DNA of 64,000 nucleotides from the NCBI RefSeq assembly GCF_042650885.1, contig NZ_JBHSBU010000001.1:1-64000 (forward strand). The letters run 5' to 3'. Below, in pieces: positions 18,252 through 26,714 of this stretch. Source of the stretch: Chitinimonas_A lacunae. GTDB lineage: Bacteria > Pseudomonadota > Gammaproteobacteria > Burkholderiales > Chitinimonadaceae. Both the position numbers and the translations under genes were made by a program. Within the stretch, counting starts at the first letter, position 1. Each line of letters opens with the position of its first letter. The notes under the pieces are model-generated. The model ran no database searches. It had not been told where the DNA came from and saw only the letters and a program-made list of their open reading frames with translations.

Positions 18252-18266
18252 TGTAGTTTTGTTAGC
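18252..18266. promoter_or_regulatory. Weaker HexR-like site before zwf (site 2)
   Basis: TGTAGTTTTGTTAGC has one perfect half (TGTAGT) and a degenerate second half. It lies 33 bases, about three helical turns, from site 1. Confidence 0.4.
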
Positions 18267-18426
18267 TGAGGCTGGCGCGATGTTCAATGTTGCGGTGCAG
18301 CAAAGATGCAACGCATATATATGATTAGAGCTTGTCTATAGCGGTAAACCATAGCTTGCCATGGCGCTGGCTGCGGCGCCGATGCAACAGTGGAATGTTG
18401 CTGGTGTAAAAATTCCAAACCGCGCC

Positions 18427-18455
18427 TTGCGTTTTATATGTAGTAAAACTACTAT
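18427..18455 (+). promoter_or_regulatory. Promoter of edd
   Basis: TTGCGT, 17 bases, TACTAT fits a sigma-70 promoter. The HexR palindrome at 18439-18453 fills the spacer and the -10, the classic position for a repressor. Confidence 0.65.
18439..18453. promoter_or_regulatory. HexR operator in the edd promoter
   Basis: TGTAGTAAAACTACT contains the perfect palindrome GTAGT-AAA-ACTAC. The same 13 bases occur just before malE at 25485-25497. Confidence 0.8.
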
Positions 18456-18539
18456 CCGCGCTAATGGCCGACCAGGTGGTCGGCGGCTTTGCAAGGCAGG
18501 CGGCGGACCATCGGGCTCGCGGTCTGGACAGGGGGAGCG

Positions 18540-20363
18540 ATGCATCTACATCCGCGGTTGATCGAGGTCAGCGAGCGAATCCGTGAACGAAGCCGGAGCC
18601 GGCGCGAGGCCTATCTGGCCCGGGTCGACAGCTGGGCTGCCCGCGAACCGGTCAGAAAAAGCCTGTCCTGCACCAATCTGGCCCATGCCTTTGCCGCCAT
18701 GCCTGGCGGCGACAAGATCATGCTGCGCCAGCAGCGCCAACCCAATATCGCCATCGTCTCGGCCTACAATGATATGTTGTCGGCCCATCAACCGTTCGAG
18801 CACTACCCGGCCATCATCAAGGAAGCCGCCCGCCGTGCCGGCGCCACCGCCCAGTTCGCCGGCGGCGTGCCGGCGATGTGCGATGGCGTGACCCAGGGTC
18901 AGCCCGGGATGGAGCTGTCGCTGTTCTCGCGCGATGTGATCGCCATGGCCACTGCCGTGGCGCTCAGCCATCAGATGTTCGACGCCGTGCTGTGCCTGGG
19001 CGTGTGCGACAAGATCGTGCCGGGCCTGCTGATCGGCGCGCTGCAGTTTGGCCATCTGCCGACGGTGTTCGTCCCGGCCGGTCCCATGACCTCGGGTCTG
19101 GCCAACAAAGAAAAAGCCCATATCCGGCAGCTCTACGCCGAAGGCAAGGTCGGCCGCGAAGAGCTGCTCGAATCGGAAGCGCGTTCCTACCACGACGCCG
19201 GCACCTGCACCTTCTACGGCACGGCCAATTCCAATCAGATGCTGATGGAAATCATGGGCCTGCATCTGCCCGGTGCGGCATTCGTGAACCCCGGCCTGCC
19301 GCTGCGCGAGGCCCTGACTGCCGCGGCTGCCGAGCGTGCGGCCGCCATCACCGCCCTGGGCGCGGACTACATACCGCTGGCCCGGGTGATCGACGAGCGC
19401 GCCATCGTCAATGGTCTGGTGGGCCTGCTCGCCACTGGCGGCTCGACCAACCACACCATCCATCTGATCGCCATCGCTCGCGCTGCCGGCATCGTGATCG
19501 ACTGGAGCGATTTCGACGATCTGTCGGCCGTGGTGCCGCTGTTGGCGCGCATCTATCCCAATGGGGCGGCCGACGTGAACCATTTCCATGCCGCCGGCGG
19601 CATGGGTCTGCTGATCCGCGAACTGCTCGACGCGGGCTTGCTCCATGAGGATGTGCAGACCGTGGTCGGCCAGGGGCTGCGCCGCTATACCGAGGAGCCG
19701 ACGCTGAGCGAGGGGCGCCTGAGCTGGCGGCCTGCTCCGAGCGAGAGCGGCGACAGTGCGGTGCTCGGCAATATGGCCGCGCCGTTCTCGCCCGATGGCG
19801 GCGTCAAGCTGTTGCAGGGCAATCTGGGCCGGGCGGTGATCAAGACCTCGGCTGTGGCGGCCGAACACCGGGCGGTCGAGGCGCCGGCGCGGATCTTCGA
19901 TTCGCAGGACGCCATGCTGGCCGCCTTCAAGGCCGGCGAACTCGAGCGCGATCTGGTAGCGGTGATCCGCTTCCAGGGCCCGCGCGCCAATGGTATGCCG
20001 GAGCTGCACAAGCTCACCCCGGCGCTTGGCGTGTTGCAGGACCGTGGCTTCAAGGTGGCGCTGGTGACCGATGGCCGGATGTCCGGAGCATCGGGCAAGG
20101 TGCCTGCGGCGATCCACGTCACGCCCGAATGCGTCAATGGCGGTCCGCTGGCCCGGCTGCGCGACGGCGACCTGGTGCGGCTCGATGCCGAAGCCGGTGT
20201 GCTCGAAGCGCTGGTCGAGCCGGCCGAGTGGGCGACGCGCGAATTGGCCGTGGCCGATCTGAGCGGCAACCAGCACGGCTTTGGCCGCGAACTGTTCGCC
20301 GGCTTTCGCCAACAGGCCAGCGGTGCCGAGCAGGGCGCGATGAGCTTTGGCTGGGCGGATTAG
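18540..20363 (+). CDS. edd: 6-phosphogluconate dehydratase
   Basis: Edd converts 6-phosphogluconate to KDPG, the first committed step of the Entner-Doudoroff path. The 607-residue length equals the family norm. Residues for the 4Fe-4S cluster and substrate site lie in GVPAMCDGVTQGQPGMELS and LCLGVCDKIVPGLLIGA; the IlvD/Edd signature VTDGRMSGASGKVPAAIHV is near the C-terminus. I choose ATG 18540 (MHLHPRLIEV) because GGGGGAG precedes it; an in-frame start at 18489 has no site. A terminator follows the stop, so edd is transcribed separately from eda. Confidence 0.98.
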   Translation: MHLHPRLIEVSERIRERSRSRREAYLARVDSWAAREPVRKSLSCTNLAHAFAAMPGGDKIMLRQQRQPNIAIVSAYNDMLSAHQPFEHYPAIIKEAARRAGATAQFAGGVPAMCDGVTQGQPGMELSLFSRDVIAMATAVALSHQMFDAVLCLGVCDKIVPGLLIGALQFGHLPTVFVPAGPMTSGLANKEKAHIRQLYAEGKVGREELLESEARSYHDAGTCTFYGTANSNQMLMEIMGLHLPGAAFVNPGLPLREALTAAAAERAAAITALGADYIPLARVIDERAIVNGLVGLLATGGSTNHTIHLIAIARAAGIVIDWSDFDDLSAVVPLLARIYPNGAADVNHFHAAGGMGLLIRELLDAGLLHEDVQTVVGQGLRRYTEEPTLSEGRLSWRPAPSESGDSAVLGNMAAPFSPDGGVKLLQGNLGRAVIKTSAVAAEHRAVEAPARIFDSQDAMLAAFKAGELERDLVAVIRFQGPRANGMPELHKLTPALGVLQDRGFKVALVTDGRMSGASGKVPAAIHVTPECVNGGPLARLRDGDLVRLDAEAGVLEALVEPAEWATRELAVADLSGNQHGFGRELFAGFRQQASGAEQGAMSFGWAD

Positions 20364-20364
20364 T

Positions 20365-20395
20365 GCCGGGATGGCTGGGCTATCCCGGCTTTTTC
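20365..20395 (+). terminator. Terminator between edd and eda
   Basis: GCCGGGAT and ATCCCGGC pair perfectly around 9 bases and are followed by TTTTT. It starts 2 bases after the edd stop. Confidence 0.9.
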
Positions 20396-20556
20396 TGGTC
20401 TGAACATAAAAATAAAATATTGTGAATGAAGCTGTGCAAGATCCACTGCGAGTCTAAACAGTAAATTCAAAAATCATATTGTCAGGTCGGATGCGGCTGG
20501 CATTGGTGCAGTGCGGCATCGTGGCGACAGGGCGGGCCGACGGGAAGGGAATTCAG

Positions 20557-21186
20557 ATGGGAACCATGACGATCCGTGAAATCATGGCGGCCGCGCCGGT
20601 GATGCCGGTGATCGTGCTCGACCGGGTCGAGGATGCCGTACCGCTGGCGCGCGCGCTGTGTGCAGGCGGTATCCGGGTGCTCGAAGTGACCTTGCGTACC
20701 GAAGCCGCCCTGGCGGCGGTGGCGGCGATTGCCGCCGAGGTCGACGAGGCCATCGTCGGGGTGGGCACGGTAACGCGACCGGAACAGTTTGCCGCTGCCC
20801 GCGCTGCGGGCGCCCGCTTTGCCGTCACGCCGGGCCTGACCCCGACGCTGGCGGCTGCGGCGCGCGCCAGTGGTCTGCCGCTTCTGCCCGGGGTGATGAC
20901 CCCGTCCGAGGCGATTGCTGCCCGTGAGCAAGGGTTCGATGCACTCAAGCTGTTCCCGGCCGAGCAGGCAGGTGGAATGGGGATGTTGAAGGCACTCTAC
21001 GGGCCTCTCCCCGATCTGCTGTTCTGCCCGACCGGCGGGATATCGGCTGCCACTGCCGCATCCTTCCTGGCCCTGCCCAATGTGGGCTGTGTCGGTGGGT
21101 CGTGGCTGGTGCCCAAGGAGGCGGTCCGTGCGGGCGACTGGGCGGCGATCAGTACGCTGGCCCGGCAAGCGGCAGCTTTGCGCTGA
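20557..21186 (+). CDS. eda: KDPG/KHG aldolase
   Basis: Eda splits KDPG into pyruvate and glyceraldehyde-3-phosphate. The 209-residue protein has VGVGTVTRPEQFAAA, the FAVTPGLTPTL phosphate region, and the Schiff-base lysine in GFDALKLFPAEQAGG. I place the start at ATG 20557 (MGTMTIREIMAAAP), preceded by GGGAAGGGAA; the frame extends upstream to 20479 without a ribosome site. The gap after edd contains a terminator, so eda probably has its own promoter, although I cannot point to a clear one. Its products feed gap and the pyruvate dehydrogenase complex in this window. Confidence 0.97.
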   Translation: MGTMTIREIMAAAPVMPVIVLDRVEDAVPLARALCAGGIRVLEVTLRTEAALAAVAAIAAEVDEAIVGVGTVTRPEQFAAARAAGARFAVTPGLTPTLAAAARASGLPLLPGVMTPSEAIAAREQGFDALKLFPAEQAGGMGMLKALYGPLPDLLFCPTGGISAATAASFLALPNVGCVGGSWLVPKEAVRAGDWAAISTLARQAAALR

Positions 21187-21294
21187 GGGGCGCCTGGCTG
21201 TGGCACGGTCCGATCGCGCCGAACCACAAAAACGGAAGCCGTCGCGTATTCCGTTGTTTCAACCCCAACCCAAACACGGAGAGGAGTGATCCGT

Positions 21295-22545
21295 ATGCAA
21301 CAACACAGCAAGCTGTTCGCGGCGGTCGCGCTGGCGCTGGCCGGCTTCGCCGCCAACGCCGCATCGGTGGATGTCCACGGTTATCTGCGCACCCAGGTCG
21401 GTGGCACGAGCGAAGGCGGTAATTTGCAGTGCTTCAAGCTTGCCCCGGCCCAGGCCAAGTACCGCCTCGGCAACGAGTGCGACAACTATGCCGAGATCCA
21501 GTTCGACACCAACCTCGGCGAGGGCAGCAATGGCGTGTGGGCCAAGCATCACCTGATGCTGGCCCTGCAAGAGAAGGGCGCCGTCGATTACGAGGGCGAG
21601 GAAGGCGACAGTTTCGATATCGCCCATCGGCAGAACTGGGTCGAATTCGGCGGCCTGTTCGGCAGCGGCATGAAAGACGCCAAGGTATGGCTGGGCAAGC
21701 GCTACTACAACCGCCATGACGTCCATATCAACGACTACTACTACTGGGCCAATACCGGCACCGGCGCCGGTATCGAGGATATCGCCGTGGGCGGCGGCGC
21801 CAAGATGGCGTTTGCCTACCACCAGAACGGCGGCAACGGCAACAAGGACACCGCCGTCAAGAAACTCGAAGCCCGCCTGTACAACCTCGGCGTCAACCCC
21901 GACGGTACGCTGGAGCTGGCGGCACAACTGATCCGCGGCAGCACGCCCGATCTGCCGACCACCGCCATCGACGAATCGTCCAAGGACAGCACTGGCTACC
22001 TGCTGACGGCCCAGCACTTCCAGGGCAATCTGCTGGGCGGCTTCAACAAGTTCGCCGTGCAATACGGTCGCGGCAACGGCGCAGGCGGCAGCTGGATTCC
22101 GGCTTACGCGAGCGGCACCGGCGACAAGAAGGACCGCTCCTACCGCGTGGTCGAAGCCTTTATGTGGCAGGTCGACAATTGGTCGGGCATGGCCAGCGCC
22201 ATCTACCACGATATCAAGCCGCACAACGGCGCCAGCACCAAGTGGTACTCGCTGGGCGTCCGGCCGCAATACAACTTCAACGACAATATGAGCCTCGCGG
22301 TGGAACTGGGCTATGACCAGGGCCGCAGCGCAGGTGGTCCGACCCAGCGTCTGACCAAGTTCACCGTGGCGCCGCAGTGGGCGCTGCAGAAGGGCTTCTG
22401 GTCGCGGCCGGTGTTCCGTCTGTTTGCGACCTACGCCAACTGGAACGAAGCCGCTCGCGCCGGCCTCAATGCCAGCACCAACAACGTGTTTGCTGACAAG
22501 AAGCACGGTTTCACCTACGGCGCCCAGATCGAAGCCTGGTGGTGA
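21295..22545 (+). CDS. lamB: Maltoporin-type carbohydrate porin (LamB family)
   Basis: This outer-membrane porin would pass maltodextrins. The 416-residue protein has a signal peptide (MQQHSKLFAAVALALAGFAANA) and a beta-barrel pattern. LamB-type features include VDVHGYLRTQVGGTSEGG at the mature start, the internal GKRYYNRHDVHINDYYYW stretch (aromatic, as in the greasy slide), and the terminal strand ending YGAQIEAWW. ATG 21295 is chosen because GGAGAGGAG lies 8 bases upstream; a GTG at 21286 is too close to it. The genes after it are a cytoplasmic alpha-glucosidase and a MalK-type ATPase, supporting maltodextrin use. Confidence 0.92.
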   Translation: MQQHSKLFAAVALALAGFAANAASVDVHGYLRTQVGGTSEGGNLQCFKLAPAQAKYRLGNECDNYAEIQFDTNLGEGSNGVWAKHHLMLALQEKGAVDYEGEEGDSFDIAHRQNWVEFGGLFGSGMKDAKVWLGKRYYNRHDVHINDYYYWANTGTGAGIEDIAVGGGAKMAFAYHQNGGNGNKDTAVKKLEARLYNLGVNPDGTLELAAQLIRGSTPDLPTTAIDESSKDSTGYLLTAQHFQGNLLGGFNKFAVQYGRGNGAGGSWIPAYASGTGDKKDRSYRVVEAFMWQVDNWSGMASAIYHDIKPHNGASTKWYSLGVRPQYNFNDNMSLAVELGYDQGRSAGGPTQRLTKFTVAPQWALQKGFWSRPVFRLFATYANWNEAARAGLNASTNNVFADKKHGFTYGAQIEAWW

Positions 22546-22558
22546 TCGCGCTCCGGTT

Positions 22559-22670
22559 GCCCGGTCTGTGCCGTGTCGACGGTGCAGTGACCGGGCCGGC
22601 CGGATCGTTGCGGCGGCCAGGCGGCCGCCGCCTGTGCGTCCATCCGCGTCGCCTGGGGCGAGTCGGATGG
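22559..22670. repeat. Three successive stem-loops between lamB and the alpha-glucosidase gene
   Basis: 22559-22596 has GCCCGGTC/GACCGGGC outside an inner stem with a GTCG loop. 22610-22631 is a perfect 9-bp stem GCGGCGGCC/GGCCGCCGC with a 4-base loop. 22640-22670 pairs CCATCCG/CGGATGG around an inner CGCC/GGCG. None is followed by a T run. Confidence 0.8.
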
Positions 22671-22699
22671 CCGTATTTCCCTGATTGGCGTAGAGAACG

Positions 22700-24349
22700 A
22701 TGACTGACAAGCAGAACAAGGGCGAATGGTGGCGTGGTGCGGTGATCTATCAGATCTACCCGCGCAGCTTTGCCGACAGCAACGGCGACGGGGTGGGCGA
22801 TCTGCCCGGCATTATCGACCGTCTTCCCTATATCGCCAGCCTGGGCGTCGATGCGATCTGGATTTCGCCGTTCTTCAAGTCGCCGATGAAGGACTTCGGC
22901 TACGACGTTTCGGACTACTGCGACGTCGATCCGCTGTTCGGCCAGCTGGCCGATTTCGACCGGCTGGTGGCCGAAGCGCATCGGCTGGGCCTCAAGGTCA
23001 TGATCGACCAGGTGCTGAGCCATTGTGCCGACCAGCATCCATGGTTCCGCCAGAGCCGGCAAAGCCGCGATAACGAGCGGGCCGACTGGTTTGTCTGGGC
23101 CGACCCCAAGCCCGACGGCTCGCCGCCCAATAACTGGCTGTCGGTGTTCGGTGGCTCGGCCTGGCAATGGGAAGCGCGCCGGCGTCAGTACTATCTGCAC
23201 AACTTCCTGGCCAGCCAGCCCGATCTGAATTTCCATCATCCTGCCGTGCAGGATGCCATGCTCGACACCATCCGTTTCTGGCTCGAGCGCGGTGTCGACG
23301 GTTTCCGGTTCGACGCCTGCAATTTCCATTTCCACGATGTCCGGCTGCGCAACAATCCGCCGGCCAAGGTGGCCGACAGCAAGACCGTCAGCGCCGAGAA
23401 CCCCTACGGTCTGCAAGCGCATAAATACGATAAGTCGCAACCCGAGAATCTGGCTTTCCTGCGCCGGGTGCGGGCACTGCTCGACCAGTACGGCGCGGCC
23501 TCGGTGGGTGAAGTCGGCGATGACCATTCGCTCAAGACCATGGCCGAGTACACCTCGGGCGGCGACAAGCTCCATATGGCCTATAGCTTCAATCTGCTGA
23601 CCACCGACTATTCGGCCGGCTATATCCGCCAGCAGGTCGAGGAACTGGAAGACCAGCTAAAAAAGACCGGTCGCCGGTTGGGCGGAGCAGGTTGGGGCTG
23701 CTGGTCGATCGGCAATCATGATTCCCGGCGCGTGATGAGTCGCTGGGGCAAGGGCGAGACCGACCCGGCCATGGCCAAGATGCTGCTCGCTATGTCGGCC
23801 AGTCTGCGCGGCAGCCTGTGTATCTATCAGGGCGAGGAACTGGCGCTGACCGAGGCCGAGATTCCGTTCGAGCAGTTGCAGGACCCCTATGGCATCACCT
23901 TCTGGCCCGAATTCAAGGGTCGCGACGGCTGCCGTACCCCGATGCCCTGGCAGGCCAAGGCTGCCCATGGCGGCTTTAGCAGCGGTGAGCCCTGGCTGCC
24001 CGTGCCGGCTGAACATCTGGCGCAGGCGGTCGATGGTCAGGAGCCGAAAAGCGAATCAGTGCTCAATTTCTACCGCCACTTCCTGAACTGGCGCCGTGAG
24101 CAGCCGGTGCTGCGGCTGGGAGACATCCGCTTTATCGACGCGGCCGAACCGCTGTTGGTGTTCGAGCGGCGCCATCAGGGTCGGCGCTGGCTGTGTGCCT
24201 TCAATCTGGGCCGGGCGCCGCTGCGGCTCACCCTGCCGGCCGACTGTCGCGGCGGCCGATTGCTCGAAGGCCATGGCCTGGGCGGCGCCACGCTCCAGCC
24301 CGACCAGCTCGAATTCGCGCCCTATGGCGGCGCGTTGGTCGAACTCTGA
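22700..24349 (+). CDS. Alpha-glucosidase, GH13 family
   Basis: This 549-residue cytoplasmic enzyme should release glucose from the non-reducing ends of imported maltodextrins. GH13 features: YQIYPRSFADSNGDGVGDL at the N-terminus, DQVLSHCADQHPWF (region I), the nucleophile Asp in GVDGFRFDACNFHFHD (region II), the acid/base Glu in VGEVGDDHS (region III) and the stabiliser in IGNHDSRRVMSRW (region IV). The form with GFRFDAxNF and NHDxxR is typical of the alpha-glucosidase/oligo-1,6-glucosidase branch, so linkage specificity is open. There is no signal peptide. The ribosome site is weak (TAGAGAA). It is followed after 38 bases by the ATPase gene, so the two are likely in one operon. Confidence 0.93.
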   Translation: MTDKQNKGEWWRGAVIYQIYPRSFADSNGDGVGDLPGIIDRLPYIASLGVDAIWISPFFKSPMKDFGYDVSDYCDVDPLFGQLADFDRLVAEAHRLGLKVMIDQVLSHCADQHPWFRQSRQSRDNERADWFVWADPKPDGSPPNNWLSVFGGSAWQWEARRRQYYLHNFLASQPDLNFHHPAVQDAMLDTIRFWLERGVDGFRFDACNFHFHDVRLRNNPPAKVADSKTVSAENPYGLQAHKYDKSQPENLAFLRRVRALLDQYGAASVGEVGDDHSLKTMAEYTSGGDKLHMAYSFNLLTTDYSAGYIRQQVEELEDQLKKTGRRLGGAGWGCWSIGNHDSRRVMSRWGKGETDPAMAKMLLAMSASLRGSLCIYQGEELALTEAEIPFEQLQDPYGITFWPEFKGRDGCRTPMPWQAKAAHGGFSSGEPWLPVPAEHLAQAVDGQEPKSESVLNFYRHFLNWRREQPVLRLGDIRFIDAAEPLLVFERRHQGRRWLCAFNLGRAPLRLTLPADCRGGRLLEGHGLGGATLQPDQLEFAPYGGALVEL

Positions 24350-24387
24350 GAAAACACGGCGTCGAGCCGGAAAGCGAGGAAATATCC

Positions 24388-25488
24388 ATGGCCGAGGTCG
24401 TACTGCGCGGCATCCGCAAATCGTTCGGCGAGATCGAGACTTTGCATGGCATCGATCTCGATATTCGTGACGGCGAGTTCGTGGTCTTTGTCGGGCCGTC
24501 GGGCTGTGGCAAGTCCACCTTGCTGCGCACCATCGCCGGGCTGGAGGACATCACGGCCGGCGAACTGCGTATCGGCGGCAATCTGGTCAATGACATACCG
24601 CCCGCCAAGCGCGGCGTGGCCATGGTGTTCCAGAGCTATGCGCTCTATCCGCATATGACGGTGGCCGAGAACATGGCGTTCGGCCTCAAGCTCGCCGGTG
24701 TCGACAAGCATGAGACCCAGGCGGCAGTCAGCCGGGCGGCGCGGATTCTCCAGATCGAACACCTGCTCGACCGCAAGCCCAAGGCCCTGTCGGGTGGCCA
24801 GCGCCAGCGTGTGGCGATCGGCCGGGCCATCGTGCGCAAACCCCAGGTGTTCCTGTTCGACGAGCCGCTGTCGAATCTCGATGCGGCGCTGCGGGTGCAG
24901 ATGCGGATCGAGATCACCAAGCTCCATCGCGAACTGCGCACCACCATGATCTATGTGACCCACGACCAGGTCGAGGCAATGACGCTCGCTGACCGGATCG
25001 TGGTGTTGCAGGCCGGTCGGATCGAGCAGGTCGGCTCGCCGCTCGAGCTCTACCACCATCCGATCAATCTGTTTGTGGCGGGCTTTATCGGTTCGCCCAA
25101 AATGAATTTCATCGAGGCGCGGCTTCATGCCGTCGAGGCCGGCCGTGCCACGGTCCAGCTCGCCGACGGCGGCCTGGTCGAGGCGGCGGTCGACGCCAGC
25201 GGCGCCCAGCCGGGAACTCGCGTCACCCTGGGTATCCGGCCCGAGCATTTCGGCCTGGACGAAGCCCCGCACAACCGGGCCAGCGGCCGGGTGATCGCCG
25301 TCGAGCAGCTCGGCGAAGCCACCATGCTCTATCTGGAAATCGAAGGCGCCGGCGAACCCCTGGTGGTTCGAGCCGACGCCGACCACGGCGCCCGGATCGG
25401 CGAACAGGTGACGGTACGGCTGCCGCCCAACCGCTGCTATCTGTTCAACGAGGCCGGGATCGCTTTCCCGCGCACCCAGACCGCGTAG
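24388..25488 (+). CDS. malK: Sugar ABC transporter ATP-binding protein, MalK/UgpC type
   Basis: This 366-residue ATPase would energise the MalF-MalG permease. It has Walker A GPSGCGKST, the Q-loop in MVFQSYALYPHMTVAENM, the ABC signature LSGGQRQRVAIGRA, Walker B VFLFDEPLSNLD and the switch His in MIYVTHDQVEAMTLADRI. A C-terminal TOBE/regulatory part (from about residue 240, GFIGSPKMNFIEARL) is typical of the CUT1 sugar family. The ATG at 24388 has AGCGAGGAA upstream; the open frame to 24193 overlaps the previous gene and is rejected. Its TAG stop lies inside the HexR-like palindrome that precedes malE. Confidence 0.93.
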   Translation: MAEVVLRGIRKSFGEIETLHGIDLDIRDGEFVVFVGPSGCGKSTLLRTIAGLEDITAGELRIGGNLVNDIPPAKRGVAMVFQSYALYPHMTVAENMAFGLKLAGVDKHETQAAVSRAARILQIEHLLDRKPKALSGGQRQRVAIGRAIVRKPQVFLFDEPLSNLDAALRVQMRIEITKLHRELRTTMIYVTHDQVEAMTLADRIVVLQAGRIEQVGSPLELYHHPINLFVAGFIGSPKMNFIEARLHAVEAGRATVQLADGGLVEAAVDASGAQPGTRVTLGIRPEHFGLDEAPHNRASGRVIAVEQLGEATMLYLEIEGAGEPLVVRADADHGARIGEQVTVRLPPNRCYLFNEAGIAFPRTQTA

Positions 25489-25497
25489 TAAAACTAC
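25485..25497. promoter_or_regulatory. HexR-like operator before malE
   Basis: GTAGTAAAACTAC is a perfect 5-3-5 palindrome, identical to the core of the edd operator. It overlaps the malK stop codon and ends 26 bases before the malE start. No clear -35/-10 pair is visible around it, so it may act on a weak internal promoter or as a roadblock. Confidence 0.65.
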
Positions 25498-25523
25498 CTC
25501 CGTCTATCAAGGAGTCAACCGCA

Positions 25524-26714
25524 ATGATGCTGTCCCGCAAGTTGTCCGCCGCCGCCGTGGCTTCGCTGTTTGCCGCCGCTGGTCTGTCTGCCCACGCCGC
25601 TGAGCCCGGCAAGCTGTTGCTGTGGATCAACGGCGACAAGGGCTACAACGGCATCCAGAAGGTCGGTGATGAATTCGCCAAGAAGGCCGGGGTGCCGGTG
25701 ACGGTCGAGCATCCCGAGGATGCCCCGAACAAGTTCCAGCAGGCCGCTGCCGTCGGCAAGGGCCCCGATATCTGGTGCTGGCCGCATGACCGCGCCGGCG
25801 AGTGGGTCAGCGCCGGTCTGCTCCACCCGCTCAATCCGTCGAAGAAGGTACGCGACGAGATCGACCCGCTGGCCTGGAAGGCCTTTACCCTGGGCGGCAA
25901 GGTCTACGGCTATCCGCTGTCGATCGAGGCCGTGGCGCTGATCTACAACAAGGATCTGCTGCCCAAGCCGCCCGCGACCTTCGAAGAAATCGCCAAGCTC
26001 GACAAGGAACTCCAGAAGAAGGGCAAGAAAGCCATTCTGTGGGACTACAGCAATACCTATTTCACCTGGCCGCTGCTGGCCGCCGGCGGCGGTTATGTGT
26101 TCAAGCAGAAGGCCGACGGCAGCTACGACCCGACCGATACCGGCGTCAACCATCCGGGCGCGCTCAAGGGTCTGGAAACCCTCAATAAGCTGATCACCGA
26201 CGGGGTGATGCCCAAGGGCGCCGGTTACGCCGAAATGGAAGCCGGCATGGCCAAGGGCAATATCGCCATGATGATCAGCGGTCCGTGGGCCTGGGATAAC
26301 CTCAAGACCAACAAGATCAACTTCGGCGTGGCACCGATTCCCACCGTGGCCGGCAAGAAGGCCGCCCCGTTTGTCGGCGTGCTGGGCTGCATGATCAATC
26401 GCGCCTCGCCCAATAAGGAAATCGCGGTCGAATTCCTGGAAAACAGCCTGCTGACCCTGAACGGCCTCAAGACCGTCAACGCCGATGTGCCGCTCGGCAC
26501 CCCGGCCAACAAGGCCTTCTTCAAGGAATTGCAGGCTGACCCCAATATCAAGGTCACCATGGCCTCGGCGCAGGCCGGCAGCCCGATGCCCAATAACCCC
26601 GAGATGGGCCGTTTCTGGTCGTCGATGAATGCCGCGCTGCAAAACGTGACCCAGGGCCGCCAGTCGCCCAAGGAAGGCCTCGACGCCGCAGCCAAGCGGA
26701 TCAAGGGGCAATAA
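25524..26714 (+). CDS. malE: Periplasmic maltose/maltodextrin-binding protein
   Basis: MalE captures maltodextrins in the periplasm and delivers them to MalFGK. The 396-residue precursor equals E. coli MalE in length. It has a signal peptide (MMLSRKLSAAAVASLFAAAGLSAHA) and then KLLLWINGDKGYNGIQKVGDEF, the family start. Other MalE marks are PDIWCWPHDRAGEW, the hinge-side YGYPLSIEAVALIYNKDL, and MMISGPWAWDNL. AAGGAG lies 9 bases before the ATG. A 346-base hairpin-rich gap separates it from malF, which could let malE mRNA be kept in excess over malFG as in E. coli. A close paralogue lies at 33058. Confidence 0.96.
   Translation: MMLSRKLSAAAVASLFAAAGLSAHAAEPGKLLLWINGDKGYNGIQKVGDEFAKKAGVPVTVEHPEDAPNKFQQAAAVGKGPDIWCWPHDRAGEWVSAGLLHPLNPSKKVRDEIDPLAWKAFTLGGKVYGYPLSIEAVALIYNKDLLPKPPATFEEIAKLDKELQKKGKKAILWDYSNTYFTWPLLAAGGGYVFKQKADGSYDPTDTGVNHPGALKGLETLNKLITDGVMPKGAGYAEMEAGMAKGNIAMMISGPWAWDNLKTNKINFGVAPIPTVAGKKAAPFVGVLGCMINRASPNKEIAVEFLENSLLTLNGLKTVNADVPLGTPANKAFFKELQADPNIKVTMASAQAGSPMPNNPEMGRFWSSMNAALQNVTQGRQSPKEGLDAAAKRIKGQ

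Larger units (their letters stand above)
18164..18539. other. Divergent zwf/edd control region
   Basis: This 376-base gap between zwf and edd is AT-richer than its flanks and carries no gene. It holds two HexR-like sites on the zwf side and one inside the edd promoter, annotated separately. Confidence 0.85.

Noticed and set aside
18546..20312. 588-codon minus-strand frame
   Set aside because: Exact shadow of edd, which has complete catalytic motifs.
21201..21217. TGGCAC as a possible sigma-54 site before lamB
   Set aside because: The -12 GC is missing at the required 10-base spacing.
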